64,000 nucleotides of DNA from Caulobacter hibisci (GCF_016135805.1 NZ_JADWOX010000017.1:1-64000); one strand, 5' to 3'. Shown: positions 15,501 to 23,757, counted from the first letter of the stretch. Translations and numbers: made by a program. The notes: generated from the sequence alone by a model not told the origin.

Positions 15501-17382
15501 CGGCAACGGCATGCTGCTGTCCAAGCAGACCAAGCTGCTGGCCGCCTTCGACCATCGCCACATCTTCCTCGACCCCGATCCGGATCCCGCGACCTCGTGG
15601 GAAGAGCGCGACCGGATGTTCAAGCTGCCCCGCTCGTCCTGGGCCGACTATGACGCCAGCAAGCTCTCCAAGGGCGGGGCCATCGTGCCGCGGAACCAGA
15701 AGGAGATCCCGCTGTCGCCCGAGGTCCAGGCCATGCTGGACCTGAAGGCCGCCAGCGTCTCGCCGGCCGAGCTGATGACGGCGATCCTCAAGTCGCGGGC
15801 CGAGCTGCTCTATCTCGGCGGCATCGGCACCTATGTGAAGGCCAAGGGCGAGACCAACGCCGAGGCCGGCGACAAGGCCAACGACGCCATCCGCGTCAAT
15901 GGCGCCGACCTGCGGGTCAAGGTGGTGGGCGAGGGCGCAAACCTGGGCCTGACCCAGGCCGGCCGTATCGAGTTCGCGCAGGCTACCGGCCATCTCAACA
16001 CCGACGCCATCGACAACAGCGCCGGCGTCGACAGCTCCGACCACGAGGTCAATATCAAGATCCTCACGGGCCTGCTGGAGCGTTCGGGCGAGCTGACCCG
16101 TCCCGACCGCAACACCCTGCTGGCCTCGATGACCGACGACGTCGCCCATCACGTGCTGGAGCACAACTACGACCAGACCCTGGCGCTCACCCTGCTGGAA
16201 AGCGACAGCGCCGAGGAGCTCGACTCCCACGCCCGCTTCATGAGCGAGCTGGAAGGCCGCGGCCGCCTCGACCGCAAGGTCGAGGGCCTGCCCGATCCGA
16301 CCGTCCTGGCCGACCGCGCCCAGGCCAAGAAGGGCCTGACCCGGCCGGAACTGGCCGTGCTGCTGGCCTACGGCAAGCTCGACCTGTTCGACGACATCAT
16401 CGCCTCGCGCGCCCCGGACGATCCCTGGTTCGAAGCCACCCTGCACGGCTATTTCCCCAAGGCGCTCGGCGTCTATGGCGAGGCCATGCAGAAGCACCGC
16501 CTGAAGCGCGAGATCATCGCCACGGTGGTCGGCAACCAGATGGTCAACATGTGCGGCCCGACCTTCCCGAGCCGCCTGCGCGCCGCCGCCGGCTGCGACG
16601 TCGAGGCCCTGGTGGTCGGCTTCGCCGCCGCCCGCGAGATCCTCGGCGTCGACGCCCTGTGGGACCAGGTCTCGGCCCTCGACAACCAGGCCGGCGCCGA
16701 CGGCCAGACGGCCCTCTATAAGGCTTTGGCCTACGCCCTGCGCAGCCTGACCTTCTGGCTGGCCCGCCGGGCCTTCCGCGACAAGTCGAGCGTCAAGCAG
16801 CTGGTCGAGGCCTATGGCCCGTCGGTCGCGGCCCTGAAGGGCCTGACCCCGTCCATCCTGTCGGGCTTCGAGCAGAAGACCACGGCCAAGCGCGCCAAGG
16901 CCTATGTCGCCGACGGTGCGCCGCAGGCCCTCGCGGAAGCCGTCGCGGCCCTGCAGCCGACGACCACGGCCGCCGACCTCGTCGACATCGGCAATGCCTC
17001 CAGCTGGTCGGTCGAGAACGTCGCCCGCCTCTACCACCAGGTCGGCGCGGCGCTGGGCTTCGACCGCCTGCGCTGGGCGGCCGGCCAGTTCGTCGGCGGC
17101 GACAGCTTCGAGCGCCTGGCCGTCCGCCGCCTGATCGAAGACCTGCTGTTCGAGCAGGCCGCCATCACCCAGGCGGTCCTGAAGTTCGCCGCCAACGCCC
17201 AGGCCGGCGACGACGAGTCCTCCGCCAAGGCCGCCGTGACCTCCTGGGCCGCCCTGCGCGCCGACCGCGTCAAGGCCGCCAAGCGCACGGTGGAAGACAT
17301 CGAACAGGCCGGCGGCGGTTGGACCTTCGCCAAGCTCACCATCGCCAACGCGGCGCTGCGCGAGCTGTCGGTGCAGGGGTAA
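12568..17382 (+). CDS. gdhZ: NAD-specific glutamate dehydrogenase, large (about 180 kDa) type
   Basis: The chosen ATG at 12568 has GAGGA seven bases upstream and gives 1604 residues, the normal size of the L_180 class. An in-frame upstream codon at 12445 would add 41 residues without a ribosome-binding site. The N-terminal half contains the ACT-like regulatory segments of this family. The catalytic core begins near residue 780 with VARGGLRWSDRRDDFR, followed by PVGSKGGFYPK near 831-841 and the NAD-binding GGIGTYVKA and VVGEGANLGLTQ blocks near 1085-1135. The enzyme oxidatively deaminates glutamate to 2-oxoglutarate, and in Caulobacter GdhZ also couples metabolism to division by acting on FtsZ. 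It stands alone, downstream of the hairpin array. Confidence 0.95.
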   Translation: MVGEIDRKANQQASNALGAALATALGGALSPAQAQFATLASEDWSAEELPGAEAGDVAAELAALWTFAEASADQPLALRVRTVKGGDVLEIVQPDRPFLVDSIMGAIAETGFTVRAMFHPMVELAGQRRSLIQVWLDPVGADREQALLTAVRDALGDAHLAVDDFDAMRALMRRTIDELRGAGVDLPAEERNEGLAFLDWLEGDHFVFLGARVYDYPRTADGGYAAEEPLYQPEGSLGVLRDQTRTVLRRESEPAILSPQVRDHLLLGAPLVVAKSNLRSKVHRRGYMDYVGIRRYGADGKPSGEVRFVGLFTAEAYETPAHEVPLIRRKVEHVLDQAGKDPDSHNGKRLRNILETWPRDELFQIEEGDLLSMALGVLHLYDRPRVRLFTRRDPFDRFISALLFVPRERYDSGVRQRAGDLLSQAFEGRVSAYYPSFSDAPLARVHYILGVKPGQHGDPDVPALEAAIAETTRTWDDRFEAIVRERGATRPVVDTLSRWAGGFPPGYRDQYDAPEALADIAVVDDIKSGEAVRVRAFRREGDDAMTFRFKLYRPGAAAPLADVLPILEHMGLKALIEDGFKLKPIIDGLISPTWVHEFVLRDEQGEHLAFADVKSAFEAAFVAIWTGRAESDGFNRLVLELGVDWREAALVRALARYRQQTGLDPSQAVQEAALSDNPGVARLILDLFRIKFDPAIAADLAAREEQAKAVEEKITEALQAVESLDADRALRRIAALVGAIQRTNFYQLAEDGAPKPHISFKIASRELADLPAPKPYREIYVSAPHVEGVHLRFGPVARGGLRWSDRRDDFRTEVLGLVKAQQVKNAVIVPVGSKGGFYPKQLPRGGDRDAIQAEAIRAYKTFLFGLLDITDNIDADNKVIAPTSVVVHDGEDPYLVVAADKGTATFSDIANGVAESYGFWLGDAFASGGSVGYDHKVMGITARGAWEAVKRHFRELGKDIQTQPFTVVGVGDMSGDVFGNGMLLSKQTKLLAAFDHRHIFLDPDPDPATSWEERDRMFKLPRSSWADYDASKLSKGGAIVPRNQKEIPLSPEVQAMLDLKAASVSPAELMTAILKSRAELLYLGGIGTYVKAKGETNAEAGDKANDAIRVNGADLRVKVVGEGANLGLTQAGRIEFAQATGHLNTDAIDNSAGVDSSDHEVNIKILTGLLERSGELTRPDRNTLLASMTDDVAHHVLEHNYDQTLALTLLESDSAEELDSHARFMSELEGRGRLDRKVEGLPDPTVLADRAQAKKGLTRPELAVLLAYGKLDLFDDIIASRAPDDPWFEATLHGYFPKALGVYGEAMQKHRLKREIIATVVGNQMVNMCGPTFPSRLRAAAGCDVEALVVGFAAAREILGVDALWDQVSALDNQAGADGQTALYKALAYALRSLTFWLARRAFRDKSSVKQLVEAYGPSVAALKGLTPSILSGFEQKTTAKRAKAYVADGAPQALAEAVAALQPTTTAADLVDIGNASSWSVENVARLYHQVGAALGFDRLRWAAGQFVGGDSFERLAVRRLIEDLLFEQAAITQAVLKFAANAQAGDDESSAKAAVTSWAALRADRVKAAKRTVEDIEQAGGGWTFAKLTIANAALRELSVQG

Positions 17383-17417
17383 GAGGGGGGGGAGGGGCAG
17401 AGCAACTCCCCTCTCAA

Positions 17418-17553
17418 CCCGTCATTCCCGCCCTTGTGGCGGGAACCCCTCTGTCAGCCGCAAAGGTGATAGGGGCGACGTGCTGAGCACGTCGCTTGCT
17501 CCTCACGTGCGTACGGAACCAGGGTTTCCCGCCACAAGGGCGGGAATGACGGG
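17418..17553. repeat. Palindromic intergenic repeat, family B, copy 1
   Basis: Outer arms CCCGTCATTCCCGCC and GGCGGGAATGACGGG flank a centre containing the palindrome GACGTGCTGAGCACGTC (17477-17493). Each outer arm also folds on itself because it contains both CCCGCC and GGCGGG. It lies between the gdhZ stop and the DUF418 gene. The same modules occur at 20643-20782, and in short form at 32643-32681. Confidence 0.85.
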
Positions 17554-17642
17554 CGTTTGGAGAAGCACGGGTCGCAAACCAGCTACCCGCCGCCCGCGAA
17601 GCTCGTCACCATCCCCCGACTCAACCCCGGGGCAAGCGCCGC

Positions 17643-18821
17643 ATGGCCGCTGACAAAGACCGCATCATCCTGCTCGACGCCCTGCGGGGGCTGGGCGTGC
17701 TGGGCATATTGCTGTGCAACGCGCCCGGCTTCGCTTTTCCGACCGACCTCAGCGACGCGGTGCTCGACTGGCCGTTCGGGACGGGGCCGCAGACGATGTC
17801 GGTGTGGCTGGTCACCCAGTGGCTGTTCCAGCGCAAGTTCGTCACCCTGTTCTCGATGCTGTTCGGGATCTCGATGTTCCTGGTCGGCGGCGAGCGGTCG
17901 CCCAAGGGCGATGGCCTGCTGCATCGGCGCCTGCTCTGGCTGCTGGTGTTCGGGATCGCCCACGGCTTCGCGATCTGGTGGGGCGACGTGCTGCTGAGCT
18001 ACGCCCTGGCCGGTTTCGTCGTAGCCCAGGCGCGATCGTGGCCGGCGCGGCGGCTGCTGGGCTGGGGAGCGGGGCTGTGGCTGCTGTTCGCGGCCCTGAC
18101 GGCCCTCGGCCTGGCCCTGCTGTCGGGCGAGCCGCCGTCGGAGACCGCGTCGGAAGCCGCCCGCGAGGCGGCCAAGGGCGCGGCGGCGATCGCGGCCTAT
18201 CGTGGCGATTTCCTGCAGTCGATGATCATCAACGCCCGCGAGCGGCTGGAAGGCCTGCCCTACGAGCCGATCATCTTCCTGCTGACCAGCAGCCTGATGA
18301 TGATCGGCCTGGGCGCGTTCAAGCTGGGCGTCTTCACCGGCCAGGCCTCGCGGCGCACCTATGGCGTGCTGATCGCCGTCGGCCTGCTGGCCCTGGCGGC
18401 GACCGGCTGGGCCTATTTCGCCTTCGCGCTGGGCGGCAGGGCCATGCCGGTGCTGCACCTGGCCGAGGGCCTGCAGACCATCACCGCGCCCCTGACCACC
18501 CTGGCCTATGTCGGGCTGATGGCCCTGGCCGCCCGCTCGACCGGCTTCTGGCGTCGGATCCCCGCCGTGCTGGCTCCGGTCGGCCAGATGGCCTTCACCA
18601 ACTATCTCTCGCAGTCGCTGATCATGACCGCGATCTTCTACGGCGGACGCGGCCTTGGCCTCTATGCCCGTCTCGACCGCCCGGCCCTGGCCCTGATCGT
18701 CGTGGCGATCTGGATCGTCCAGATCCTGTGGTCGCGGTGGTGGCTGGAGCGCTTCTCGATGGGGCCGCTGGAATGGGTCTGGCGGCGGCTCTATCGCGGG
18801 CCGACGCCGCTGCGGCGATGA
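17643..18821 (+). CDS. DUF418 domain (YeiB-like) membrane protein
   Basis: 392 residues with about ten membrane helices spread over the whole length. The N-terminus DALRGxGVLGILLCN and the later GMxxFTNYLSQS-type motif (here GQMAFTNYLSQS near 315-326) are characteristic of the DUF418/YeiB family, which is distantly related to acyltransferase-3 proteins. Two Arg/Trp-rich loops near the C-terminus complete the DUF418 domain. The function is unknown; transport or lipid modification has been suggested for relatives. It is preceded by a family B repeat and followed after 95 bases by the PhoD gene in the same direction. Confidence 0.88.
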   Translation: MAADKDRIILLDALRGLGVLGILLCNAPGFAFPTDLSDAVLDWPFGTGPQTMSVWLVTQWLFQRKFVTLFSMLFGISMFLVGGERSPKGDGLLHRRLLWLLVFGIAHGFAIWWGDVLLSYALAGFVVAQARSWPARRLLGWGAGLWLLFAALTALGLALLSGEPPSETASEAAREAAKGAAAIAAYRGDFLQSMIINARERLEGLPYEPIIFLLTSSLMMIGLGAFKLGVFTGQASRRTYGVLIAVGLLALAATGWAYFAFALGGRAMPVLHLAEGLQTITAPLTTLAYVGLMALAARSTGFWRRIPAVLAPVGQMAFTNYLSQSLIMTAIFYGGRGLGLYARLDRPALALIVVAIWIVQILWSRWWLERFSMGPLEWVWRRLYRGPTPLRR

Positions 18822-18916
18822 TGCTCCCCGAATAACCGTGTGCGTCATATGGTTGTCGCCAGGCGGGACTAACGGCGCTTCAGACGCCGTGGGCGTCCAG
18901 TCGGGGAGTGGATTCC

Positions 18917-20623
18917 ATGAAGATCGATCGTCGCGGGCTTCTGGCCCTGCTCGGCACGGGCGCGGCCACCCCCGTCGCCGCCATGGTCCCCAAGGGCCTG
19001 CACCCGGGCGAGATCCGTTTCGCCCACGGCCTGGCCTCGGGCGACCCGCTGGCCGACCGCGTCGTGCTCTGGACCCGGATCACCACTGAAGCCGCGACCC
19101 TGCCGGTTCCCGTCCGCTGGGACGTGGCGACCGATCCCGACTTCAAGACCATCGTCGCCCAGGGCCAGGCGACCACCGACGCCGGCCGCGACTTTACGGT
19201 GAAGATCGACGTGGCCGGCCTCAAGCCGGGCACGGACTATCACTACCGCTTCCGGGGCGTGAAGGCCGGCAAGCCGGTCGGGGCCGGGATCTCGGGTCGC
19301 ACCCGCACCCTGCCGGAAGGCTCGGTCGAGGACGTGGTCCTGGCCGTGACCTCCTGCTCGCTCTATCCGAACGGCTACTTCACCGCCTACGACGCCATCG
19401 CCAAGCTGCCCCGCGTCGACGCGGTGCTGCACCTGGGCGACTACATCTACGAATATGGCGGCGGGCCCAAGGACTACGGCATGAACTCGCCGGTCGCCGC
19501 CCAGCGCCGGCCCGACCCGGCGCACGAGATCGTCTCCCTGAGCGACTACCGCCGCCGCCACGCCCTCTATAAGACCGACACCATGCTGCAGGCCGCCCAC
19601 GCCCGCGCGCCGTGGATCGTCGTCTGGGACGACCACGAGACCGCCAACGACAGCTGGGTCGGCGGGGCCGAGAACCACGATCCCGACAAGGGCGAAGGCG
19701 ACTGGGCCGCCCGCAAGGCCGCCGCGCTCAAGGCCTATTACGAGTGGATGCCGATCCGCGAGCCGGGGCAGGGGACGCTGCCGGAAGCCGCCTGGCGCCG
19801 CTTCCAGTTCGGCGACGTCGCCACCCTCTTGATGGTCGAGACCCGCCTGACCGCCCGCAGCGAGCAGCTGACCTACGAGCGCGACCTGCCCAAGACCGCC
19901 GACGGCAAGCCCGACGTGGCCGCCTTCGTCGCCAAGTGGAAGGATCCCTCGCGCCGGATGATGGGCGAGGGCCAGGAGCAGTGGCTGGCCCGCGAGGTCG
20001 AGGCCTCGGTCAAGGCCGGCACCGCCTGGCAGGTGCTGGGCAACCAGGTGGTCATGGCCCGCGTCGCCCCGCCGAACCTGAAGGCGACCATGGGGGCCGA
20101 GAAGTTCGACGCCCTGATTGCGGCCCTGCCCGACTACGCCAAGGGCCGGGTGGCCGGCAGCGTCGCCATGTCGGCCTACGACATCCCCTCCAACCTCGAC
20201 GCCTGGGACGGCTATCCGGTCGATCGCCAGCGGGTCTACGACATCTTCAAGGCCAGCAAGGCGACCCCGATCGTCCTGGCCGGCGACAGCCACATGTTCT
20301 GGGCCAACGAGCTGTGGGACGACGCGGGCTCCTCGCGCGTCGCCGCCGAGTTCGGCGCCACCTCGATCACCTCGCCCGGCTATGGCGACCTGATGCCCGG
20401 CGCCCCGCTCGGCGAGGCCTTCGTCGAGCGCAACAAGGAGGTGAAGTACGCCCACCCCAGCGCCAAGGGCTTCGTCCTGCTGACGCTCGAGAAGGGCAGG
20501 GCGACCGGCGAGCTGGTGGCGGTCTCGACCATCCTGTCGACCGACTACACCACCAGCGTCCTGAAGACGTTCGTGGTGACGCCGGCCGATGGGGGCGGGG
20601 TGAAGGCGTTGGCGGAGGGGTGA
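18917..20623 (+). CDS. phoD: PhoD-type alkaline phosphatase/phosphodiesterase with Tat signal
   Basis: I chose ATG 18917, which has GGGGAG eight bases upstream; a GTG three codons earlier is also in frame. The 568-residue product begins with the twin-arginine-like DRRGLLALLG and a short hydrophobic stretch, as expected for a Tat-exported PhoD. An N-terminal Fn3/PhoD_N domain (about 35-130) precedes the catalytic domain. Metal ligand blocks are HLGDYIYEYGG, VWDDHETANDSW and LAGDSHMFWANELW. PhoD enzymes use Ca2+/Fe3+ to release phosphate from mono- and diesters in the periplasm. No Pho box was recognised upstream. Confidence 0.9.
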   Translation: MKIDRRGLLALLGTGAATPVAAMVPKGLHPGEIRFAHGLASGDPLADRVVLWTRITTEAATLPVPVRWDVATDPDFKTIVAQGQATTDAGRDFTVKIDVAGLKPGTDYHYRFRGVKAGKPVGAGISGRTRTLPEGSVEDVVLAVTSCSLYPNGYFTAYDAIAKLPRVDAVLHLGDYIYEYGGGPKDYGMNSPVAAQRRPDPAHEIVSLSDYRRRHALYKTDTMLQAAHARAPWIVVWDDHETANDSWVGGAENHDPDKGEGDWAARKAAALKAYYEWMPIREPGQGTLPEAAWRRFQFGDVATLLMVETRLTARSEQLTYERDLPKTADGKPDVAAFVAKWKDPSRRMMGEGQEQWLAREVEASVKAGTAWQVLGNQVVMARVAPPNLKATMGAEKFDALIAALPDYAKGRVAGSVAMSAYDIPSNLDAWDGYPVDRQRVYDIFKASKATPIVLAGDSHMFWANELWDDAGSSRVAAEFGATSITSPGYGDLMPGAPLGEAFVERNKEVKYAHPSAKGFVLLTLEKGRATGELVAVSTILSTDYTTSVLKTFVVTPADGGGVKALAEG

Positions 20624-20642
20624 TTCCAAGCCCCTACTAAAT

Positions 20643-20782
20643 CTCCCGTCATTCCCGCCCTTGTGGCGGGAACCCCTGGTTCCGCTTTCACGTGAGGCGC
20701 AAGCGGCGTGCTGAGCACGCCGCCCCATTCGCCCGTGCGGCTGGAAGAGGGTTTCCCGCCACAAGGGCGGGAATGACGGGAG
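20643..20782. repeat. Palindromic intergenic repeat, family B, copy 2
   Basis: The terminal inverted repeats are CTCCCGTCATTCCCGCCC and its complement, with GGCGTGCTGAGCACGCC (20705-20721) in the centre. It fills the gap between the convergent phoD and LysE genes and starts 20 bases after the phoD stop. The internal segment differs from copy 1 while the arms and central palindrome are conserved, the pattern of a dispersed element rather than a recent duplication. Confidence 0.85.
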
Positions 20783-20791
20783 TTATTGAGC

Positions 20792-21418
20792 TCAGCGCCG
20801 CTCCAGCGCCAGCCGCAGCCCGAAGGCGATGAACACCCCGCCGCTGATGCGGTCCAGCCAGCGCACCACGGCCGCCTCGCGCAGCAGGCCGGCGAGGGGG
20901 GCGGTGGCGGCGATCAGCAGGCCGGCCCAGGCCAGGCCCAGCAGCACGTGGATGCCGGCCAGCAGGCTGCCGAACACGCCGGGGTTCGCTCCGGCCGGGA
21001 TGAACTGCGGCAGGAACGAGATATAGAACACCCCGACCTTGGGATTGAGCAGGTTGGTGAACAGGCCGCGCCGGAAGGAGTCGGCCAGGCCGCCGCCGGT
21101 CGGCGCCACCGCCCCCGGCTCGAAGCGGTCTCGGGGCTTGATCAGCATCTTCACGCCCATCCACACCAGATAGGCCGCGCCCGCCCACTTCAGGGCGGTG
21201 TAGGCCAGTTCCGACGCGGTCAGCAGCGCCCCGGCCCCGAAGGCCGCCGCCATGCCCCAGGTCATGCAGCCGGCGCCGATGCCCACGGCCGCCGCCGCCG
21301 CCCGGCGCGGCCCTTCGGTGGCGGCGCTGCGCAGCACCAGGGCGGTGTCCAGCCCCGGCGTGATGGTCAGCAGGGACGCCGCCAGGGTGAAGGCGACCAG
21401 GGCCTCAGGCGTGCTCAT
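20792..21418 (-). CDS. LysE/RhtB family amino-acid exporter
   Basis: 208 residues and six membrane helices, the family norm. The diagnostic TPGLDTALVLRSA segment near residues 20-32 matches the (T/S)PGPxxxxV signature of RhtB/LysE exporters (Pro-Gly retained, second Pro replaced by Leu). A GAAYLVWMGVKML block follows near 85-97 and FxxGLFTNLLNPKVGVFY near 118-136. It overlaps the 3' end of hisI by 14 bases and has GGGAGGA seven bases before its ATG, so it is co-translated with hisI. Export of threonine, homoserine lactones or other amino acids is typical; the substrate cannot be told. Confidence 0.9.
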   Translation of the reverse strand: MSTPEALVAFTLAASLLTITPGLDTALVLRSAATEGPRRAAAAAVGIGAGCMTWGMAAAFGAGALLTASELAYTALKWAGAAYLVWMGVKMLIKPRDRFEPGAVAPTGGGLADSFRRGLFTNLLNPKVGVFYISFLPQFIPAGANPGVFGSLLAGIHVLLGLAWAGLLIAATAPLAGLLREAAVVRWLDRISGGVFIAFGLRLALERR

Positions 21419-21830
21419 GGACTTCCTCCCGCTCGACCAGTTGGCCGTTCTCCCAGACGCGATAGAAGCACGAGCGGAAACCGACGTGGCAGGCCCCGCC
21501 GTCGCCTTGCGGGCGCACCTTGATCAGCACCGCGTCCTGGTCGCAGTCGACGCGGATCTCGCTGACGATCTGCAGCTGGCCGCTGGTCTCGCCCTTCTTC
21601 CACAGGCCGTTGCGCGAGCGGCTGAAATAGTGGGCCACGCCCGTCTCGACGGTCAGCTTCAGGGCCTCGTCGTTCATCCAGGCCAGCATCAGGATCTCGC
21701 CGGTGTCGGCGTGCTGGGCCACGGCCGCCACCAGGCCGTTGGCGTCGAAGCGCGGGGCGAGGGCGCGGCCCCGTTCCAAGGCTTGCTTGTCGGGGGCGGC
21801 GGGGAAGAGAGGGCTGGTCATCAAAGACAT
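21405..21830 (-). CDS. hisI: Phosphoribosyl-AMP cyclohydrolase
   Basis: The ATG at 21830 (MSLMTS) is preferred because a GGGGGG tract lies about 10 bases upstream; ATG 21821 and TTG 21839 are alternatives. The 141-residue product is a free-standing HisI with no HisE domain. Seen motifs are LMLAWMN, YFSRSRNGLWKKGE, the metal-binding DCDQDA and the Zn-site CHxxFRSCFYR. It opens the purine ring of PR-AMP in histidine synthesis. Other his genes are not in the window. It is followed by the overlapping LysE-type gene and is divergent from the DUF817 gene across a 60-base gap. Confidence 0.95.
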   Translation of the reverse strand: MSLMTSPLFPAAPDKQALERGRALAPRFDANGLVAAVAQHADTGEILMLAWMNDEALKLTVETGVAHYFSRSRNGLWKKGETSGQLQIVSEIRVDCDQDAVLIKVRPQGDGGACHVGFRSCFYRVWENGQLVEREEVHEHA

Positions 21831-21890
21831 ATGGCGCAAACCCCCCGGTTTGGGCTAGCCTGCGGCTTCGGGACGGGAAATGACGGGACG

Positions 21891-22775
21891 ATGGACCTCA
21901 AGTCCAGGATCAAGCACGGCGTGGCGGCGCTTGACCGCGCGGCGCGACCGTGGGCGGAGCGCTCGAAGGCCAACGCATGGGCCTACGAGTTCCTGCTGTT
22001 CGGCCTCAAGCAGGCCTGGGCCTGCCTGTTCGGCGCCGTGATGCTGGCCCTGATGTTGGGCACCTTCCTGTTCTGGCCCGAGCAAGCGGTCCTGGCCCGC
22101 TACGATTTCCTGGTGATCGCCGCCGTCGCCATCCAGGCCATGCTGCTGCTGTCCAAGCTCGAACGCTGGGACGAGGCGGCGGTGATCCTGATCTTCCACC
22201 TGGTCGGCACGGCCATGGAGATCTTCAAGACCGCCCACGGCTCGTGGATCTATCCCGAGGACAGCGTGCTGCGGATCGGCGGCGTGCCGCTGTTTTCCGG
22301 CTTCATGTACGCCTGCGTCGGCAGCTACATCGCCCGGGCCTGGCGCCTGTTCGACATCACCTTCGTGAAGTACCCGCCGTTCTGGAGCGCCCACATCCTG
22401 GCGGTGCTGGTTTACGTCAACTTCTTCAGCCACCACTATGTCACCGACATGCGCCTGGGGCTGTTCGCCCTGTCGGTGCTGCTGTTTGGCCGCACCTGGT
22501 TCGTCTTCACCCCCGACCGCCGGGCGCGGCGCATGCCGATGCTGCTGGGGCTGATGCTGGTGGCGACGTTCATCTGGCTGGCCGAGAACCTCGGCACACT
22601 GGCCGGGGCCTGGATCTATCCCAGCCAGGCCGAGGGCTGGCGGATGGTCGGGATCGAGAAGCTCGGCGCCTGGTACCTGCTGATGCTGATCAGCTTCGTC
22701 CTGGTCAGCCTGGTCCATCGCCCGCTGGACGCCTGCGTCGAGCGCCTGCGCGAAGGCATCCGCGCGGCCGTCTGA
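21891..22775 (+). CDS. DUF817 family membrane protein
   Basis: A 294-residue integral membrane protein with seven or eight helices. The pattern WAYEFLLFGLKQAWACLFG near the start, ExFKxxxGSWxYPE around residues 110-120 and the NFFSHHY/TDMR block near 180-190 match the DUF817 family, which has no known function. A second ENLGT-WIYP motif appears near 240-250. The His/Asp/Glu-rich positions inside predicted helices could bind a metal or cofactor, but this is speculation. It is divergent from hisI and followed by a micro-operon of three tiny genes. Confidence 0.8.
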   Translation: MDLKSRIKHGVAALDRAARPWAERSKANAWAYEFLLFGLKQAWACLFGAVMLALMLGTFLFWPEQAVLARYDFLVIAAVAIQAMLLLSKLERWDEAAVILIFHLVGTAMEIFKTAHGSWIYPEDSVLRIGGVPLFSGFMYACVGSYIARAWRLFDITFVKYPPFWSAHILAVLVYVNFFSHHYVTDMRLGLFALSVLLFGRTWFVFTPDRRARRMPMLLGLMLVATFIWLAENLGTLAGAWIYPSQAEGWRMVGIEKLGAWYLLMLISFVLVSLVHRPLDACVERLREGIRAAV

Positions 22776-22989
22776 CGTCCCGCCCGATCCATAGAAATCC
22801 CGGCGTGCCATCGCGCGGCGTGCTATAAGCCGGCATGCGCCGAAGAGCGCGCCCAGAGGCTTCCGTTCGCGGCGTCCTCGACCTGGTTCGGCGGCCCGCC
22901 GGTTTCATGCCGTTTTCGTTCATCGCCGCCGCTTCCGGCGCGCCGTCCCCTGGTCGGGACGGGCGTCGGCTCGCGCCTGGAGGACCTGG

Positions 22990-23265
22990 ATGCCCCGCCC
23001 TTCGCAGCCCCAGCCGAGCGCCTCGCCGTTCGGTCGCCACGACTACGAGATCACCTATGGCTGGCGGGACGCGGCGCTGAACGTCACCATCGCCGGCCTG
23101 TCGGCGACGCCGCCGGCGATCGGCGACATCTACACCCTGGGCTCGCCCGACGGCGGCATCGAGGACTTCACGGTCATGCAGATGACCCGCGAGCGCGGGC
23201 GCGGCTGGCTGGCCCGCTGCGCGGTCGCCTCTCGGCCGACGCTGCTGGAGGGCTCCGATGACTGA
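22990..23265 (+). CDS. Small hypothetical protein (91 aa), first gene of a micro-operon
   Basis: The ATG at 22990 has GGAGGA nine bases upstream. After a Ser/Pro-rich N-terminus the protein reads as a small beta-rich domain (YEITYGWRD, ALNVTIAGL, DIYTLGS, DFTVMQMTR, WLARCAVAS). No known family is recognised. It overlaps the next gene by eight bases, so the reading frames are coupled. Codon usage resembles the chromosome, which argues for a real gene. Confidence 0.6.
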   Translation: MPRPSQPQPSASPFGRHDYEITYGWRDAALNVTIAGLSATPPAIGDIYTLGSPDGGIEDFTVMQMTRERGRGWLARCAVASRPTLLEGSDD

Positions 23266-23434
23266 GGATCCCGACCGTCTCGCGCGGGAAAACGACTATC
23301 TCAAGCGCCGCAACGCCCAGCTCCAGGCCGAGGTCAGCGACCTGACAGCCGAGGTGGTCCGCTTGCAGCAGCGGCTGGGCGCCTTCGCCATCCGCGTCGC
23401 CACCGCGCCCAACCCGCTGTCGGGCGGCCAATAG
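23258..23434 (+). CDS. 58-aa coiled-coil microprotein
   Basis: ATG 23258 lies inside the end of the upstream gene, preceded by GGAGGG six bases earlier. The 58 residues form one continuous amphipathic helix with leucines or related residues at heptad positions (about residues 8-43) and then a short Pro/Gly tail. The layout resembles SlyX-like or leucine-zipper microproteins, but no family can be assigned. The next gene starts two bases after the stop. The overlap on one side and tight spacing on the other support real translation. Confidence 0.55.
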   Translation: MTEDPDRLARENDYLKRRNAQLQAEVSDLTAEVVRLQQRLGAFAIRVATAPNPLSGGQ

Positions 23435-23435
23435 G

Positions 23436-23627
23436 ATGGCGCTGGCGCCCGAGCAGGTGACGGCCCTGCGCAACCTGGCCCGCAAGAAGCAGGGCCACGA
23501 CGTCGACTGGATCAACATCGCCGACGCCCGCGGCCTGACCGAGCTGGGCCTGGCCGAGCGCGGCCGCACCGGCTGGATCATCACCGCCGCCGGCGAGGCG
23601 GAGCTCTTGGCCTACGAGCGGGGATAG
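23436..23627 (+). CDS. 63-aa hypothetical protein, possible small winged-helix
   Basis: ATG 23436 follows the 58-aa gene by one base; its ribosome-binding site would have to lie in that gene's 3' end, which has GGGCGG nearby. The sequence has two helices (EQVTALRNLARKK, NIADARGLTELGLAE) and a terminal hairpin-helix (GWIITAAGEAELL). The ending resembles the wing of small winged-helix proteins whose last lines read xITxxGxxxL. DNA binding is therefore possible but unproven. Family A and C repeats follow. Confidence 0.55.
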   Translation: MALAPEQVTALRNLARKKQGHDVDWINIADARGLTELGLAERGRTGWIITAAGEAELLAYERG

Positions 23628-23633
23628 CTGGGG

Positions 23634-23742
23634 ACCTTCTCCCTGAAGGGAGGGGTGTCGGCGAAGCCGACGGAGAGGGCGGCGCGGCCGAGGCTGTTCA
23701 GCGCCTCGGAAGCTGAAAACGCCCCCTCTCCGACCCTTCGGT
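23634..23742. repeat. Palindromic intergenic repeat, family A, copy 2 (truncated)
   Basis: It begins with the CTTCTCCCTGAAGGGAGGGG hairpin, continues with GTCGGCGAAGCCGAC, and contains the family tag CGGAAGCTGAAAACG. The second outer arm is shortened where a family C element abuts it, suggesting that the two elements inserted next to each other. Confidence 0.7.
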
Positions 23743-23757
23743 ATTGAAGAAAAGCCG

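Noticed and set aside
12616..17037. 1473-residue minus-strand frame opposite gdhZ
   Set aside because: Codon-mirroring of gdhZ explains it; the predicted protein is low-complexity and no start signal is present.
22835..23080. 81-residue frame upstream of the micro-operon
   Set aside because: Arg/Pro/Ser-rich composition typical of an out-of-frame reading, and it overlaps the better-supported gene at 22990.
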